Source of the DNA: Planctomycetota bacterium
Lineage (GTDB): Bacteria > Planctomycetota > Planctomycetia > Planctomycetales > Planctomycetaceae
Length of the DNA stretch: 8,066 nt
Assembly (NCBI GenBank): GCA_023429275.1
Contig: JAEYWB010000472.1
Coordinates: 1-8,066, forward strand
Direction of reading: 5' to 3'
Position 1 is the stretch's first letter. Each line of letters starts with the position of its first letter. The notes beneath the pieces are model-generated. The model made no database searches and had not been told where the DNA came from. It saw nothing but the letters and a program-made list of their open reading frames with translations. Positions 6,924-8,066 of this stretch are shown here, in pieces. The position numbers were made by a program, and so were the translations under genes.

Positions 6924-7031
6924 ACCACGGATAGATGCCGTAGCCCGGATGACAGTCGCTCGATTGCTCGTCATGCCATTTCCTTTCGTCCGTTACTTCC
7001 GGTTTCAACAGTGATCCGTGATATCCGTGGT
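6924..7031. repeat. 108-bp intergenic segment bounded by a 10-bp perfect inverted repeat with CACGGAT units
   Basis: ACCACGGATA at 6924-6933 is exactly repeated in inverse at 7022-7031. Next to the right arm, the minus strand reads CACGGATAT then CACGGATCA, two CACGGAT units nine bases apart. The segment lies wholly between the FecR stop and the chosen start of the next gene and has no supported ORF. A 24-codon minus-strand ORF starting at an ATG near 6975 has an AAAGGA upstream but looks like chance. CACGGAT-type units recall dispersed intergenic repeats common in planctomycete and verrucomicrobial genomes, which is from memory and not checked. It could be a small non-autonomous element, an RNA hairpin in the transcript, or both. 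Confidence 0.5.
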
Positions 7032-7042
7032 CCATCACCGCA

Positions 7043-8066
7043 CTACCGACCGGGCGGTGTCTTGTTAGTCGCCGCACTTTCGTCCGACGGAACCGGTGGC
7101 AGGCCGCCGCCCCAGACCGGGTCGATGAAGTGCTGATCGTCCGCTGCGTCCTGCAGGAACAGTTCCTGCACCGCCGCCCCGTCCGGATAGCCGAGATCGG
7201 AGAGGTCGATTCCGACCGCCAGCGCCCGGAACTGAATCGTCTGCCGCGAGGCGACGAACTTCTGCGTCTTGAGATCGTCGAGCGATCGGGACGGTCTCCG
7301 AGTCGTTCCGACCGCGAATGGCGCAGTCGGCAGGGCGTCGGCCGAGGCCATCGTGATGTCGAACTTGCGGATCGTGTGCGTCCGCAGACCCGGCTCGAAC
7401 CGGACCGGACCGATGTGGAACGCGTCCCCCTGGGGGGGATAGACCGCCGACTGCACTTCGAACAGGACAACGTCAGGGCCGGCGCTGTTCATGACCGGCT
7501 GGTCGAAGCGAAATGCCATGCCGGGGGTCAGGTTCTCGTCCTTCACTCCCGGGCCCGGAAGGACCGGATTGCTCGTGAGCGGTTCCCGGGCGGCTCCCGG
7601 GTTGATCAGCCCGGTGTTGAGAGCGTTGTCCCGCGCCAAGGCGTCGGCGACCGCTCCCTGAAAGCCTCCGGCGATCGCGAGGTTCGAGGCCGAGGTGCCG
7701 CTGCGGAACTGCGTCACATCGCTCCCGATCAGCTCCTCGATCGAGTACTCCCGGGCGACGCCCCCACGCTGGACACGGATGCTCTCGAGGTTCACCGCCT
7801 GCCCGGCCTCGTTCTTCGAGGCCCGATAAGAGATCACCCGGTCGGAGAGCATTCCCTCGTAGACGTCGCGTCGAAATTCGATCTCCCCCGACCGGTCGTT
7901 CCTTCGGGAATACCGCCTCGCTTCACCAACCCCCAGGCGAGCCGCCTCGTCCCGCGGCTCGTCGACGTCGTGGACCTCGGCTGCCCCTTCGACCACCTGG
8001 ACGTCGGAGTCTCCCGAGTCGTTCACCTTCACCGAGAACCGCGTTCCGAGGTCGACGACCCGCGTC
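7043..8066 (-). CDS. FecR domain-containing protein, 5'-truncated by window edge
   Basis: This frame is open to the window end, so the gene starts upstream; 340 codons and a TAG stop are visible. Numbering from the first whole codon, residues 1-52 match the C-terminal half of a FecR domain: DLGTRFSV at 5-12, then the VQVVEGAAEV strand pattern at 22-31 and a LGVGEA stretch at 44-49. FecR proteins are typically periplasmic regulators working with ECF sigma factors. Residues 72-125 are mixed, and 126-165 are Ala/Asn/Gly-rich. Residues 180-324 form a beta-rich block I cannot assign to a named domain, with landmarks GPDVVLFEVQ at 196-205 and GIDLSDLGYPDGA from 285. The tail is Pro-rich and hydrophilic. 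The N-terminal part, where a membrane anchor would be, is missing. It precedes the cytochrome/DUF1553 gene on the same strand, a common planctomycete order. FecR assignment is good; a role as anti-sigma or sensor is inferred. The GTG at 8032 is an internal codon, not a start. Confidence 0.85.
   Translation of the reverse strand, partial: TRVVDLGTRFSVKVNDSGDSDVQVVEGAAEVHDVDEPRDEAARLGVGEARRYSRRNDRSGEIEFRRDVYEGMLSDRVISYRASKNEAGQAVNLESIRVQRGGVAREYSIEELIGSDVTQFRSGTSASNLAIAGGFQGAVADALARDNALNTGLINPGAAREPLTSNPVLPGPGVKDENLTPGMAFRFDQPVMNSAGPDVVLFEVQSAVYPPQGDAFHIGPVRFEPGLRTHTIRKFDITMASADALPTAPFAVGTTRRPSRSLDDLKTQKFVASRQTIQFRALAVGIDLSDLGYPDGAAVQELFLQDAADDQHFIDPVWGGGLPPVPSDESAATNKTPPGR

Noticed and set aside
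6842..6928. GTG start at 6928 for the DUF1553 protein
   Set aside because: It adds 29 residues that do not look like a signal peptide, while the ATG at 6841 yields a standard one.
3545..6934. Very long open frame (1129 codons) on the plus strand
   Set aside because: It lies antisense across the DUF1553 gene. Its product is low-complexity Arg/Leu/Val-rich sequence with no domain, and long antisense frames are expected opposite GC-rich genes. The minus-strand gene has clear domains and a signal peptide.
6970..7015. Possible promoter (TTGAAA) upstream of the DUF1553 gene on the minus strand
   Set aside because: No acceptable -10 box occurs at 16-18 bases downstream; the sequence there is AAGGAA.
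1..8066. tRNA, rRNA, CRISPR array, transposase or phage genes
   Set aside because: No tRNA cloverleaf, rRNA block, regularly spaced repeat or recombinase motif was seen when reading both strands by eye; small RNAs cannot be excluded without a covariance-model search.

Overview
The window is GC-rich (roughly two-thirds G+C by eye). It carries five protein genes, all on the minus strand, so transcription runs from high to low coordinates. The protein families point to a planctomycete: a FecR-domain protein, a PSCyt1/DUF1549/DUF1553 protein with a LamG-like insert, a Tat-exported DUF1501 protein, a DUF1559 pilin-like protein and a small lipoprotein with a carboxypeptidase-regulatory-like domain. 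These families occur in many copies in Planctomycetes (Pirellula, Gimesia, Planctomicrobium and relatives). No species can be named from this sequence alone.

Layout in transcription order. (1) 8066-7043 is the C-terminal 340 codons of a FecR-family protein whose 5' end lies beyond the window. (2) A 201-bp spacer (7042-6842) holds a 108-bp segment bounded by a perfect 10-bp inverted repeat and containing CACGGAT units; it looks like a dispersed intergenic repeat. (3) 6841-3569 encodes a 1090-residue exported protein with an N-terminal c-type cytochrome domain (CLECH), DUF1549 with a second CARCH motif, and DUF1553 split by a LamG-like domain. (4) After 58 bp, 3510-2071 encodes a 479-residue DUF1501 protein with a twin-arginine signal. 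(5) A 309-bp spacer (2070-1762) has a sharply AT-rich stretch and a good sigma70-like promoter. (6) 1761-733 is a DUF1559 protein with a type IV pilin-like N-terminus and a C-terminal H-X9-DG motif. (7) A strong intercistronic hairpin at 683-711 precedes the lipoprotein gene at 635-210. (8) Positions 209-1 hold two candidate terminator hairpins and no supported gene.

Functionally there are probably two transcription units. The FecR, cytochrome/DUF1553/LamG and DUF1501 genes form a recurrent planctomycete cluster. Its products would all act outside the cytoplasm, and an ECF sigma factor gene is expected just upstream of the window. The biochemical role of DUF1549/DUF1553/DUF1501 is not established; a heme redox protein, a LamG lectin-like domain and an alkaline-phosphatase-fold protein together suggest extracellular processing of a glycan or sulfated polymer, which is inference only. 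The second unit pairs a pilin-like surface protein with a small lipoprotein. No RNA gene, CRISPR array, transposase or phage gene was seen. The window is ordinary planctomycete sequence by family content, but nearly all of it is functionally uncharacterised.
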